63,672 nt of DNA from Eubacteriales bacterium (GCA_030524745.1 JAUNGC010000023.1:1-63672), one strand, 5' to 3'. Positions 44,982-53,734 are shown, numbered from the stretch's first letter. Numbers and translations are program-made. The notes: generated by a model not told the origin, from the letters alone.

Positions 44982-46139
44982 ATGGCAGAACAGAAACGGG
45001 ATTATTACGAAGTCCTCGGCGTGGATAAAAATGCCGATGACGCTGCTCTGAAAAAAGCATACAGGGTTCTGGCAAAGAAATATCATCCGGATATGAATCC
45101 CGGAGACGCGGAAGCGGAAAAGAAATTCAAGGAAGCATCCGAAGCCTATGCAGTTTTGAGCGACCCTGAAAAAAGACGCCAGTACGACCAGTTCGGCCAT
45201 GCAGCATTTGAAGGCGGCGCGGGCGGCGGCAGCGGTTTTGGCGGCTTTGATTTCAACACCGCGGACTTCGGCGATATTTTCGGCGATTTATTCGGCGGAA
45301 GAAGAAGCGGCGGCGCAAGAAGCGGCCCTATGAAGGGAGACAATCTGCGCACCAGCGTGAGGATTACATTTGAAGAGGCGGTTTTCGGCACGGAAAAAGA
45401 AATCGAACTGACCGTGAAAGAAGAATGTAAAACCTGCCACGGCAGCGGGGCGAAGCCGGGCACCAGTCCGGAAACCTGCTCGAAGTGCGGCGGCAAAGGA
45501 CAGGTGGTATTCACACAGCAGTCCTTTTTCGGCACGGTTCGGAACGTTCAGACCTGTCCGGACTGCGGCGGCAGCGGCAAAGTAATTAAAGAAAAATGTC
45601 CGGACTGCCGGGGCACAGGCTATGTGCCGATGCGGAAACGCTTTGCGGTGACGATTCCCGCAGGCATTGACAACGGACAGTGCAAGCGTCTGGCCGGACA
45701 GGGCGAGCCGGGCGTCAACGGCGGCCCCAGAGGGGATGTGCTGGTGGAAGTAATTGTCGGCAGACATCCGATCTTCCAGCGCCAGGATACCAATATTTAT
45801 TCGACGGTGCCGATTTCCTTTGCGGTTGCGGCATTGGGCGGCGAAGTGGTGATCGATACGGTGGACGGCAAAGTGATTTACGATGTGAAAGCCGGAACCC
45901 AGACGGATACCAGAGTGCGCTTAAAGGGCAAGGGCGTTCCTTCCCTGCGCAACAAGGATGTGCGCGGCGATCATTATGTCACGCTTGTGATTCAGACGCC
46001 GGAACGGCTTTCTTCGGAAGCGAAAGAGTTGCTGCGCAAATTCGACGAGCAGACCGGCGACAGCCTGCACGCGGCGGACCGCTTAAACGGCGACGAGGCG
46101 CCGAAGGAAAAGAAGAAACGCAGATTTTTTGAAAAGTAA
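44982..46139 (+). CDS. dnaJ: Chaperone DnaJ (Hsp40)
   Basis: AAAGGAG precedes the ATG at 44982. The 385-residue product has a J domain with HPD ([11 protein letters not shown]), a Gly/Phe-rich linker, four zinc-finger CxxCxGxG repeats ([32 protein letters not shown]) and the C-terminal client-binding domain. It stimulates DnaK ATP hydrolysis. In many Firmicutes prmA follows directly; here an AT-richer insert intervenes. Confidence 0.97.
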   Translation: MAEQKRDYYEVLGVDKNADDAALKKAYRVLAKKYHPDMNPGDAEAEKKFKEASEAYAVLSDPEKRRQYDQFGHAAFEGGAGGGSGFGGFDFNTADFGDIFGDLFGGRRSGGARSGPMKGDNLRTSVRITFEEAVFGTEKEIELTVKEECKTCHGSGAKPGTSPETCSKCGGKGQVVFTQQSFFGTVRNVQTCPDCGGSGKVIKEKCPDCRGTGYVPMRKRFAVTIPAGIDNGQCKRLAGQGEPGVNGGPRGDVLVEVIVGRHPIFQRQDTNIYSTVPISFAVAALGGEVVIDTVDGKVIYDVKAGTQTDTRVRLKGKGVPSLRNKDVRGDHYVTLVIQTPERLSSEAKELLRKFDEQTGDSLHAADRLNGDEAPKEKKKRRFFEK

Positions 46140-46170
46140 ACCTGAAAGAATGTGACAGGTTTTTGCAATA

Positions 46171-46220
46171 AAAAGAGGATGGTTGTGGCAGTCGGAACGC
46201 TGCCCGGGCCATTCTCTTTT
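46171..46220. terminator. Bidirectional terminator after dnaJ
   Basis: AAAAGAGGATGG (46171-46182) pairs with CCATTCTCTTTT (46209-46220, one G-T pair). It can stop both dnaJ and the convergent XRE gene. Confidence 0.8.
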
Positions 46221-46222
46221 TG

Positions 46223-46435
46223 TCATTTGTTGATTCTTTTGTTATCGGAACGTTCTAAAAGATAATCAATGCTGACATCATAAAAATCAGCAATTGCAAT
46301 CAGAATTTCTGTGGGAATGTCTCTGGTTCCGTTTTCATAGTGCGAATAGGCGCGTTGGGAGATGTTTAAAGATTTGCTGAGTTCATTTTGAGTCAGATCG
46401 GCATCTTCGCGCAAATTTCTTATTCTGGTAAACAT
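46223..46435 (-). CDS. XRE-family helix-turn-helix regulator
   Basis: The start at 46435 has GGAG six bases upstream; the longer frame has no site. The 70-residue product is a compact HTH (FTRIRNLREDADLTQNELSK, then SLNISQRAYSHYENGTRDIP) with a short C-terminal extension, YDVSIDYLLERSD. It is divergent from the GtrII-like gene, whose promoter carries a 14-bp inverted repeat. It may regulate that gene. The low GC content matches that gene rather than the dnaK operon. Confidence 0.9.
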   Translation of the reverse strand: MFTRIRNLREDADLTQNELSKSLNISQRAYSHYENGTRDIPTEILIAIADFYDVSIDYLLERSDNKRINK

Positions 46436-46604
46436 ATTTTCTCCAATTTTAACTATTTTCATCCCCGTGCTATACGTCGGCATGGTGCGGAAATAATGTG
46501 ACTCGCATGCCGGTTTGGACTGCACAAAGGGAATTTGAGTGGCCGATTTGATTGATACCGGTCACGGAGTGAATAGTAACGATATTTTGTAATATATTAG
46601 TCTG

Positions 46605-46642
46605 GCCCAATTTGTTCTGTTGACATTTAGAACAAAATGGGC
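46605..46642. promoter_or_regulatory. 14-bp inverted repeat across the GtrII promoter
   Basis: GCCCAATTTGTTCT (46605-46618) and AGAACAAAATGGGC (46629-46642) are inverted repeats with one mismatch and a 10-base spacer. The right arm fills most of the spacer between the -35 and -10 boxes, so a protein bound here would block RNA polymerase. Confidence 0.8.
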
Positions 46643-46648
46643 TAAACT
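46620..46648 (+). promoter_or_regulatory. Promoter of the GtrII-like gene
   Basis: TTGACA (46620-46625) and TAAACT (46643-46648) with a 17-base spacer. It is embedded in the inverted repeat. Confidence 0.8.
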
Positions 46649-46697
46649 GATGCTTGTGAAAAAAATGAGTTTACTTATGAGGAAGAGGGAATGCGGG

Positions 46698-48566
46698 ATG
46701 AAGAATCGAAAGGAATTATTGGCTAAAATACTGTTTTCTATATCCGGAACAATTTTTTTTGCTTTAGTCGCATCTGCCAGAGAATCTGCGTTGATTGGGT
46801 GTATTATTTTAGGATTTTTAACGTTCTTATTTATAACAAAAGTTCCTTTTACAGAGATGAGAAGGTGGCTGAAAAATCCAATGTACTGTATGTCTGGCTT
46901 TGCTGTCAGCATTATCTTTGGCAATCATTTTTTGGCTACGTGGATATTTTCCGATAAGCTACAGCCATTGGCAAAGCTGACAGGGATAAATGACAGGTGG
47001 CTGCTTATGGCCTGTACGGTGATTTTCACAACCCTTTCAATACCATTTACAGCGACAATAGCCGCATATTTTACAAATATAGAATTTCAGGATGCAGCGG
47101 GGCTAAAAGTGAGAAATTTATTGCGGAAGGCAAGCTGTCCTGATAAGTCCGCTAAAAAAGTTTTTGCAGCAATATTGCTGCTATATGCGCTGGGAATATG
47201 TGCAATTCTGCGTGCTGATTACAATTATATTGACGATATGGGGCGGATAGCGAGAGGGTATCGTGGATGGGAGAATTTCAGCAGAATTTTGTCTAATATT
47301 CTTTCTGTATTTCTTCATGCAGGCACTTATTTGACAGATATTTCTCCATTACCTCAGTTGACTGCGATTATTATTCTGGCTTTATCGGGCGTTATGTTGC
47401 TTTATATTATTTATGACCGCAACCAATTTTCCGTATGGGAGTTGATTGCGCTTGTACCGTTGGGATTAAATCCGTATTTTTTGGGATGCCTTTCCTATAA
47501 GTATGATGCGCCATATATGGCACTATCCGTTTTGGGGAGTATTTTGCCTCTTTATTTCCGAAGAAAAAAAACGTACATATATGTGTTTGCATCGGCGCTC
47601 GGCAGTCTGATTGTATGCACCACGTATCAGGCGGCGACTGGAATCTTTCCTATGATTGTAATTGCGCTGGCATTGAGAATGTGGAGTCAAAAAGACAAAA
47701 TAAAAACAGTTGCAGAATTTTGCATACGTTCATTGATTGGATATGGAATTGGGATGATTCTTTTCAGAACTATTATCATGGTGCCAGTAGATGATTATGT
47801 ATCCAGCGCCTTGCCGGATTGGAAAAATCTGATTCCATGTTTCTTTAAAAATCTCATGGAGTATTTTAATTTGGTCAGAAAAGATTTTAAAACGGTCTGG
47901 TTACTGCTGATATTTGTTTTGATAATCGGATATATATGGACGACAGTCCAAGAATCAAAACAAAAAAAATATTTGTCTTTTATTATGGCGTCACTTTCTG
48001 TCATTTTGATGCTCCTTTTGTGCTTTGGAATTTATCCCATGTTGGAAACGCCGCTGTTTCAGCCAAGGGCCATGTATGGTTTCGGCGTTTTTGTTTCTGT
48101 TATGGGAATTATTGCGGTGGAGAAAAGAGCGTGTATACCATTTAAGCTGCCGGTTTTGGTATTGAGTTGGATGTTTTTTGTATTTGCCTTTACATATGGA
48201 AATTCGTTAAATGTCCAAAAGGAATATGCAGACTTCAGGATGAAAGCGGTAATTGAAGATCTTGATGATATGGAAGCGTTTCTGCTGGGGGAACCTGTGA
48301 CAGTTCAGATTTCGGGGACGATCGGACAATCACCGGTTTTAAGAAATATGCCGCAGAATTTTGAGATGCTGAACCGGTTGGTTCCGATTGCTTTTCAGGG
48401 GGGTCAGTATTGGGGAACGTATGAATTTTATTACTATTATGATCTTGCAAATGTGTTAAAGGATGACGCCGTTGATTTGACGGCATATGATTTACCGGTT
48501 CTGAAAGATACTATGTATCATACAATAAAAGGGAAAGGACAGCACATTTTAGTAGAATTAAAATAA
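46698..48566 (+). CDS. GtrII-like membrane glucosyltransferase
   Basis: The ATG at 46698 follows AGAGGGA; upstream ATGs at 46665 and 46677 are possible. The 622-residue product has about a dozen membrane helices. The segment YNYIDDMGRIARGYRGWENFSR, then ALVPLGLNPYFLGCLSYKYDAP, is characteristic of the GtrII family, which decorates surface polysaccharides with glucose at the outer face of the membrane. Codon use is clearly more AT-rich than in the flanking heat-shock and prmA genes, a sign of horizontal transfer. The acceptor is unknown; no GtrA/GtrB partners are adjacent. Confidence 0.82.
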   Translation: MKNRKELLAKILFSISGTIFFALVASARESALIGCIILGFLTFLFITKVPFTEMRRWLKNPMYCMSGFAVSIIFGNHFLATWIFSDKLQPLAKLTGINDRWLLMACTVIFTTLSIPFTATIAAYFTNIEFQDAAGLKVRNLLRKASCPDKSAKKVFAAILLLYALGICAILRADYNYIDDMGRIARGYRGWENFSRILSNILSVFLHAGTYLTDISPLPQLTAIIILALSGVMLLYIIYDRNQFSVWELIALVPLGLNPYFLGCLSYKYDAPYMALSVLGSILPLYFRRKKTYIYVFASALGSLIVCTTYQAATGIFPMIVIALALRMWSQKDKIKTVAEFCIRSLIGYGIGMILFRTIIMVPVDDYVSSALPDWKNLIPCFFKNLMEYFNLVRKDFKTVWLLLIFVLIIGYIWTTVQESKQKKYLSFIMASLSVILMLLLCFGIYPMLETPLFQPRAMYGFGVFVSVMGIIAVEKRACIPFKLPVLVLSWMFFVFAFTYGNSLNVQKEYADFRMKAVIEDLDDMEAFLLGEPVTVQISGTIGQSPVLRNMPQNFEMLNRLVPIAFQGGQYWGTYEFYYYYDLANVLKDDAVDLTAYDLPVLKDTMYHTIKGKGQHILVELK

Positions 48567-48605
48567 GAGATGTCATCGGAAAAATTTCCCGCTTCCTGAT
48601 ACTGG

Positions 48606-48656
48606 TTCAGACTGTCTGATGCAGACTATTGTGCATGGACAGTCTGAATCTTTTTT
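48606..48656 (+). terminator. Intrinsic terminator after the GtrII-like gene
   Basis: TTCAGACTGTC (48606-48616) pairs with GACAGTCTGAA (48638-48648), followed by TCTTTTTT. Confidence 0.9.
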
Positions 48657-48683
48657 AATTGGAGTAGAATGCTGGCAAATTCC

Positions 48684-48712
48684 TTGATTCACTGTTTCTT
48701 TTATGTTACACT
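48684..48712 (+). promoter_or_regulatory. Promoter for prmA-rsmE
   Basis: TTGATT (48684-48689) and TACACT (48707-48712) with a 17-base spacer, just after the terminator. prmA is therefore independent of the CIRCE promoter here. Confidence 0.75.
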
Positions 48713-48737
48713 TCAAAATTAGTGAGGAGAGAAACCT

Positions 48738-49724
48738 ATGAAATGGAAAAAATTTAAAATCAAAACGCTGACGGAAGCGGAAGATATTATCATCAGCACT
48801 TTATACGATATCGGGCTGGAAGGCGCGCAGATCGAGGACAAGGTTCCGCTGACCGCCCTGGAAAAGGAGCAGATGTTCGTGGACATCCTGCCGGACGGGC
48901 CGGAGGATGACGGAATCGCTTATCTCAGCTTTTTTGTGGAAGAAACAGAGGACGGCAGCCTTTCTCTGAACGGGGAAGCCGTGACGGAAGAGGAGATTGT
49001 TTCCAGAGTACAGGAAGAACTGGAAACGCTGCGCATGTTCTGCAAAATCGGAGAGGGCAGCATCGCGGTGGACGAAACCGAAGACATTGACTGGATTAAC
49101 AACTGGAAGCAGTATTTCCATCAGTTCTATATTGATGATCTCTTAGTGATCCCTTCCTGGGAAGAGGTAAAACCGGAAGATACCGGAAAAATGGTTCTGC
49201 ATATCGATCCAGGTACGGCGTTTGGGACGGGCATGCATGAGACGACCCAGCTTTGCATCCGGCAACTGAAAAAGTTCATCACGCCGGAAACGGAACTTCT
49301 GGACGTGGGAACGGGCAGCGGCATTTTGGCGATTCTTTCTCTGATGTATGGCGCGAAGCACGCTGTGGGAACGGATCTGGATCCCTGCGCGGTAGAAGCT
49401 GTCGCTGACAATATGAAAAATAACGGCATTGCGCCCGGACAGTTTGAAATGATGATCGGCAACATCATCACGGATAAAGAGGTGCAGGACCGGGTCGGTT
49501 ATGAAAAGTACGATATTGTGGTGGCGAACATTCTGGCGGATGTGCTGGTGCCCCTGACTCCCGTGATCGTCAATCAGATGAAGAAGGGCGCTGTTTATAT
49601 CACATCCGGCATCATTGACGACAAGGAAAGCACGGTGGTGGAAGCGGTGAAAGCGGCGGGGCTCACCGTGCTGGAAGTCACTTATCAGGGCGAATGGGTC
49701 AGCGTGACGGCGAGGAAGGATTGA
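48738..49724 (+). CDS. prmA: Ribosomal protein L11 methyltransferase
   Basis: GTGAGGAG precedes the ATG. The 328-residue product has an N-terminal substrate-recognition domain (KWKKFKIKTLTEAEDIIISTLYDIG, with the acidic EETEDIDWINNWKQYFHQF block) and a Rossmann methyltransferase domain with DPGTAFGTGMHETTQLC and LLDVGTGSGILAIL for SAM binding. It trimethylates ribosomal protein L11 in studied bacteria. It ends in a TGATG junction with rsmE. Confidence 0.95.
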   Translation: MKWKKFKIKTLTEAEDIIISTLYDIGLEGAQIEDKVPLTALEKEQMFVDILPDGPEDDGIAYLSFFVEETEDGSLSLNGEAVTEEEIVSRVQEELETLRMFCKIGEGSIAVDETEDIDWINNWKQYFHQFYIDDLLVIPSWEEVKPEDTGKMVLHIDPGTAFGTGMHETTQLCIRQLKKFITPETELLDVGTGSGILAILSLMYGAKHAVGTDLDPCAVEAVADNMKNNGIAPGQFEMMIGNIITDKEVQDRVGYEKYDIVVANILADVLVPLTPVIVNQMKKGAVYITSGIIDDKESTVVEAVKAAGLTVLEVTYQGEWVSVTARKD

Positions 49725-50467
49725 TGTATCAGTTTTTTGTGGAACCATCCCAAATTCAGGGAAAGCGCATCGTGATTACGGGAAGCGACGTGAATCACAT
49801 CAAGAATGTGCTCCGGATGAAGGTCGGGGAGGAAATTGCCGTATCCAACGGAACGGACGGAAAAGAATACCGCTGCGGAATCGAAGCGTTTGAAGAGGAT
49901 GAAGTGATCTGTACGCTGCGCTTTATCAAGGAGGACGGCCTGGAACTGCCCGCCCGTGTGACGCTGTTTCAGGGGCTTCCCAAAGCGGATAAGATGGAAT
50001 TTATCGTGCAGAAAATGGTGGAACTGGGCGTGTATCGGATCGTACCGGTGGCGACAAAACGCGCTGTGGTGAAGCTGGATGTAAAGAAGGCAAAGGCGAA
50101 GGTTGCGCGCTGGCAGGCGATCGCGGAGGCGGCGGCCAAGCAGAGCAAGCGGCGGATCGTGCCCGAAATAGGGGACGTATGCACCATGAAAGAGGCTCTT
50201 GCCCGGACCGCCGCCATGGACATGAAACTGATTCCCTACGAACTGTCGGAGAGAATGGCGCGGACCAGAGAACTGATTGAAAAGGCTGCGCCGGGACAGG
50301 AGATCGCAATTTTTATCGGACCGGAAGGCGGATTTGAAGAAGAAGAAGTGTCGATGGCGAAGGAAGCCGGATTTGTTCCCATCACACTGGGCAAACGGAT
50401 TCTGCGCACGGAAACGGCCGGACTGACGGTGATGGCATGGCTGATGTACCGGCTGGAAGAAGCCTGA
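49724..50467 (+). CDS. rsmE: 16S rRNA (uracil-1498-N3)-methyltransferase
   Basis: The start at 49724 overlaps the prmA stop by one base (TGATG). The 247-residue SPOUT-family product has an N-terminal PUA-like domain (FFVEPSQIQGKRIVITGSDVNHI) and the knotted C-terminus with EIAIFIGPEGGFEEEEV and LGKRILRTETAGLTV, the SAM-binding SPOUT motifs. It methylates U1498 in the 16S decoding region. Confidence 0.95.
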   Translation: MYQFFVEPSQIQGKRIVITGSDVNHIKNVLRMKVGEEIAVSNGTDGKEYRCGIEAFEEDEVICTLRFIKEDGLELPARVTLFQGLPKADKMEFIVQKMVELGVYRIVPVATKRAVVKLDVKKAKAKVARWQAIAEAAAKQSKRRIVPEIGDVCTMKEALARTAAMDMKLIPYELSERMARTRELIEKAAPGQEIAIFIGPEGGFEEEEVSMAKEAGFVPITLGKRILRTETAGLTVMAWLMYRLEEA

Positions 50468-50483
50468 AACCGGAAAACGTTCC

Positions 50484-50611
50484 GGCGGCACACAGGTCCT
50501 TATCCGGACCGTTGGAAATGCGCCGGCCCTTGGGCTGCGTCCTGTGCAGCCCTATGTGCCGCTGCGCATTTCCCGAGCGGGAGCGTGTCCGGGAAGAACC
50601 TGTGTGCCGCC
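50484..50611. ncRNA. Long imperfect hairpin, candidate structured RNA or palindromic repeat
   Basis: Nested stems occupy almost the whole stretch. The outer stem GGCGGCACACAGGT/ACCTGTGTGCCGCC is 14 bp perfect (50484-50497 with 50598-50611). It extends, with a mismatch and a bulge, through TCCGGA/TCCGGG (about 50499-50508 with 50588-50596). Then come GGAAATGCG/CGCATTTCC (50514-50522 with 50565-50573), CGGC/GCCG, and an apical GGGCTGC/GCAGCCC with a 7-base loop. No T-run follows, so it is not a simple terminator. The open frame across it shows no coding signs. Type and strand are uncertain. Confidence 0.55.
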
Positions 50612-50765
50612 GCCCACTTCTCTGCGCTCTGTTCCCTGCTCCCGGCCCGCTCTTTAAAAGTGATCGCTGCCGGAGCGATATCCGGTTCCCAGGCGGGGAC
50701 CGGCAACATATCATAAATCAGAAGACTTTTGTATTGTTTACAATTGGAAAAAGTAGGTGAAAGAT

Positions 50766-51926
50766 ATGGAATGCTATTTGGATAACTCTGCGACGACAAG
50801 AAGTTTTGACAGCGTCGCAAAGTTAGTGACCAAAGTCATGTGTGAGGATTATGGAAATCCTTCCAGCATGCATAACAAGGGAATGCAGGCGGAAGAGTAT
50901 TTGCGTTATGCCAAAGATGTGATTGCAAAGAATCTGAAGGTGAATCCCAAAGAGATTTTTTTCACCTCCGGAGGAACGGAATCGGATAATCTTGCATTGC
51001 GCGGAGCCGCTTATGCGAACTGCCGCAGCGGACGGCATCTGATTACGACCGCGATCGAGCATCCGGCGATTCTACAGACGATGCAGTATCTGGAGAGTCA
51101 GGGATTTGAAGTGACATATCTGCCTGTGGATGAAAACGGGCGTATCCGCCTGGAAGATCTGCAGCGGGCGCTCCGCCCCGACACGATCCTGGTGTCCATC
51201 ATGCACACCAATAATGAAATCGGTTCCCTGCAGCCTGTCGCGGAGGCGGGAGAACTGATCAAACGGATGAATCCGGGGACGCTGTTTCATGTGGATGCGG
51301 TGCAGGGCTATGGAAAGTTCCGCATTTATCCGAAGCGCATGCACATCGATATGCTGTCGGTTTCCGCCCATAAGATTCACGGGCCGAAGGGCGTCGGTTT
51401 TTTGTATGTAGGGGAAAAAGTGAAAATCCGCCCGATTGTTATGGGCGGCGGACAGCAGCGGGGATTGCGTTCCGGTACGGAGAACGTGCCGGGGATTGCG
51501 GGCATGGCAAAAGCGGTGGAAGAAATTTACCGCAATCTGGACGAGGATAATGAAAAGATGTACCGTCTTCGCCAGATGTTTACAGACGGTCTCAATAAGA
51601 TGGACGGCGTGCAGGTAAACGGGCTGCCCGGCAGGGAAAGCGCTCCTCATGTGGTCAGCGTTTCTTTTGCGGGACTGCGCAGCGAAGTGCTGCTGCATGC
51701 GCTGGAAGAAAGAAATATTTATGTTTCCGCGGGCAGCGCCTGCGCTTCCAATCATCCGGACACCGCCGGTTCTGCGACGCTTCGGGCGATCGGCTTAAGA
51801 AAAGAACTGCTGTCCTCCACAATCAGATTCAGCTTTTCCGTATTTACGACGGAGGAAGAGATTCGGTATACGCTGCAGGCGTTATATGAAATCGTGCCTG
51901 TACTGCGGAAGTTTACGAGACGTTAA
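50766..51926 (+). CDS. Cysteine desulfurase (NifS/IscS-type)
   Basis: The ATG at 50766 follows TAGGTGA. The 386-residue PLP enzyme has EIFFTSGGTESDNLAL, the HVDAVQGYGK block and the PLP lysine Lys203 in VSAHKIHGPKGVG. The catalytic loop cysteine Cys326 is in SAGSACASNHP. It takes sulfur from cysteine as a persulfide. The following gene is thiI, and such pairs supply sulfur for 4-thiouridine in tRNA, so this is probably a dedicated NifZ-like partner rather than the Fe-S cluster enzyme. Confidence 0.93.
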   Translation: MECYLDNSATTRSFDSVAKLVTKVMCEDYGNPSSMHNKGMQAEEYLRYAKDVIAKNLKVNPKEIFFTSGGTESDNLALRGAAYANCRSGRHLITTAIEHPAILQTMQYLESQGFEVTYLPVDENGRIRLEDLQRALRPDTILVSIMHTNNEIGSLQPVAEAGELIKRMNPGTLFHVDAVQGYGKFRIYPKRMHIDMLSVSAHKIHGPKGVGFLYVGEKVKIRPIVMGGGQQRGLRSGTENVPGIAGMAKAVEEIYRNLDEDNEKMYRLRQMFTDGLNKMDGVQVNGLPGRESAPHVVSVSFAGLRSEVLLHALEERNIYVSAGSACASNHPDTAGSATLRAIGLRKELLSSTIRFSFSVFTTEEEIRYTLQALYEIVPVLRKFTRR

Positions 51927-51996
51927 CAGGAAAAAGATTTGCGACAGTCCGGCCCGGCAGGACCGCCGCGCATGTTTGGTCATTGCGCTTATGCAT

Positions 51997-52021
51997 GGTC
52001 CGCGCAGGAAATGCGCGGACC
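51997..52021. repeat. GC-rich hairpin before thiI
   Basis: GGTCCGCGC (51997-52005) pairs perfectly with GCGCGGACC (52013-52021) around AGGAAAT. It is one of several GC-rich stems around this gene pair and has no T-run. Confidence 0.6.
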
Positions 52022-52079
52022 CGGCTGAACGGTTATGAGGTCTTATGATGAAAACGATGGCGGGGAGAAAGGAACGATC

Positions 52080-53261
52080 ATGTTTAAAGCATTTTTAATC
52101 AAGTATGCGGAAATCGGTGTAAAGGGGAAGAACCGGGACCTTTTTGAAGAGGCGCTGGTGCAGCAGATCAAATATGCCCTGAAGCGCTGTGAAGGCGAGT
52201 TTAAGGTGCGCCGCACGAAAGGCAGAATTTATATCGACGTGCTGTCCGATTACGATTATGAAGAAACCGTGGATAATTTAAAGACCGTATGCGGGATTTC
52301 CGCCATTTGTCCGATGGTGCAGACGGAGGATGAAGGCTTTGATAAGCTGTGCGGAGCGGTGGTCGATTATGTGGACAGGCAGTATCCGGACAAGCGATTC
52401 ACGTTTAAAGTCAATGCCAGAAGGGCGAGGAAAAACTATCCCGTGGAGTCCATGGAAATCAACGCCCTGGTAGGAGAAAAAATTCTGGAAGCGTTTCCGG
52501 AGATCAGGGTGGACGTGCATCATCCCGATGTGATGATTTATGTTGAAGTGCGGGAAAAAATTTATATTTACTCCATCGAAATTCCCGGCCCCGGCGGCAT
52601 GCCTGTTGGAACCAACGGCAAGGCGATGCTGCTTTTGTCCGGCGGCATTGATTCTCCTGTCGCGGGCTATATGGTGGCGAAACGCGGCGTTAAAATCGAT
52701 GCGGTGTATTTTCATGCGCCCCCGTATACCAGCGAGCGGGCGAAACAGAAGGTGGCGGATCTGGCCAGGCTGGTGGCGCGCTACAGCGGACCGATCTATC
52801 TGCATGTGATCAATTTTACGGAGATCCAGTTGGCGATCTATGAAAAATGTCCTCACGATGAACTGACCATCATCATGAGAAGATATATGATGCGGATTGC
52901 GGAAGCGATTGCCAAAAAGACGGACTGTCTGGGACTGATTACCGGCGAGAGCATCGGACAGGTGGCGAGCCAGACGATACAGTCTTTAGCGGTCACAAAT
53001 GAAGTGTGCACGCTGCCCGTGTTTCGGCCCTGTATCGGACTGGACAAGCAGGAGATTGTGGATATTTCCGAAAAAATCGGCACCTATGAGACGTCCGTCC
53101 TTCCTTATGAGGACTGCTGTACGATTTTCGTCGCAAAACATCCGGTCACGAAGCCGAATTTAAATGTGATTAAGCGTCATGAAGAAAATCTGAAGGATTG
53201 CATTGACGAAATGGTGCAAAGAGCGCTGGATACTGATGAACTGATCGTTGTGGAAGTATGA
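52080..53261 (+). CDS. thiI: tRNA 4-thiouridine synthetase ThiI
   Basis: GAGAAAGGA precedes the ATG at 52080. The 393-residue product has an N-terminal ferredoxin-like plus THUMP domain (LIKYAEIGVKGKNRDLFEE; RRTKGRIYID) and a PP-loop ATPase domain with LLLSGGIDSPVAGYM and GESIGQVASQT. It ends without the rhodanese domain found in E. coli, as in other Firmicutes, so sulfur is likely taken directly from the preceding cysteine desulfurase. It makes s4U8 in tRNA. Confidence 0.95.
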   Translation: MFKAFLIKYAEIGVKGKNRDLFEEALVQQIKYALKRCEGEFKVRRTKGRIYIDVLSDYDYEETVDNLKTVCGISAICPMVQTEDEGFDKLCGAVVDYVDRQYPDKRFTFKVNARRARKNYPVESMEINALVGEKILEAFPEIRVDVHHPDVMIYVEVREKIYIYSIEIPGPGGMPVGTNGKAMLLLSGGIDSPVAGYMVAKRGVKIDAVYFHAPPYTSERAKQKVADLARLVARYSGPIYLHVINFTEIQLAIYEKCPHDELTIIMRRYMMRIAEAIAKKTDCLGLITGESIGQVASQTIQSLAVTNEVCTLPVFRPCIGLDKQEIVDISEKIGTYETSVLPYEDCCTIFVAKHPVTKPNLNVIKRHEENLKDCIDEMVQRALDTDELIVVEV

Positions 53262-53306
53262 CGGGAGCGGCGCAAAAGGCCGCAGAGAAGCGTATGGGAA
53301 AAGAGA

Positions 53307-53379
53307 CCGGCAGCAGGAATCCGCATTTTGCGAAGCGGTCGCATGGCGGATTCCTGCCCTGCGCACTTTCTGCTGCCGG
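53307..53379. repeat. Long GC-rich hairpin between thiI and the HPr-like gene
   Basis: CCGGCAGCAG (53307-53316) pairs with CTGCTGCCGG (53370-53379). Directly inside it GAATCCGC (53317-53324) pairs with GCGGATTC (53346-53353), with a one-sided bulge. It lies between convergent genes and may end transcription from both sides, although T-runs are poor. Confidence 0.6.
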
Positions 53380-53465
53380 AAATGTTGCCGGAAAAAGAAA
53401 ACGGACGTTTCACGTCTGCAGGCAGCCGGAAGCGTCCAGTTTCATTTTGGTATGTTCTGCTGGAA

Positions 53466-53696
53466 TTAGATGAGGTACGGTTTCAGTACGTCAAGCACTG
53501 CGTCCACGTTATCCTCAGCATGGATGTTCAGGTCGATCGGCTTGGAAAGATCGAGGCTGAAGATGCCCATGATGGACTTTGCATCGATTACGTATCTGCC
53601 GGATACTAAATCGAAGTCATAATCGAATTTGGTAATATCGTTAACGAAAGATTTTACCTTATCGATAGAGTTTAAAGAAATCTGAACTGTTTTCAT
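53466..53696 (-). CDS. HPr-like protein lacking the phosphoryl histidine
   Basis: Two ATGs are possible, at 53702 and 53696; GGAGG is too close to the first, so the second is preferred (76 residues). The C-terminal half is clearly HPr: DAKSIMGIFSLDLSKPIDLNIHAED, keeping the KSIMG serine equivalent to Ser46. The N-terminal TGLHARP block with His15 is absent; its place reads NSIDKVKSF. It therefore cannot relay PEP-derived phosphate but could be phosphorylated on serine like Crh. A regulatory role in carbon control is inference. Confidence 0.85.
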   Translation of the reverse strand: MKTVQISLNSIDKVKSFVNDITKFDYDFDLVSGRYVIDAKSIMGIFSLDLSKPIDLNIHAEDNVDAVLDVLKPYLI

Positions 53697-53734
53697 TTTC
53701 ATTTACCTCCTTTGAGTTCATACCTTCTGAACCT

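Noticed and set aside
50437-50760. Open frame across the long hairpin
   Set aside because: Its start is within rsmE without a ribosome site, the product is Pro/Arg/Cys-rich, and the DNA is better explained by pairing stems.
51072-51755. Minus-strand frame of 227 codons inside the cysteine desulfurase gene
   Set aside because: It is fully antisense to a well-conserved enzyme and lacks start signals.
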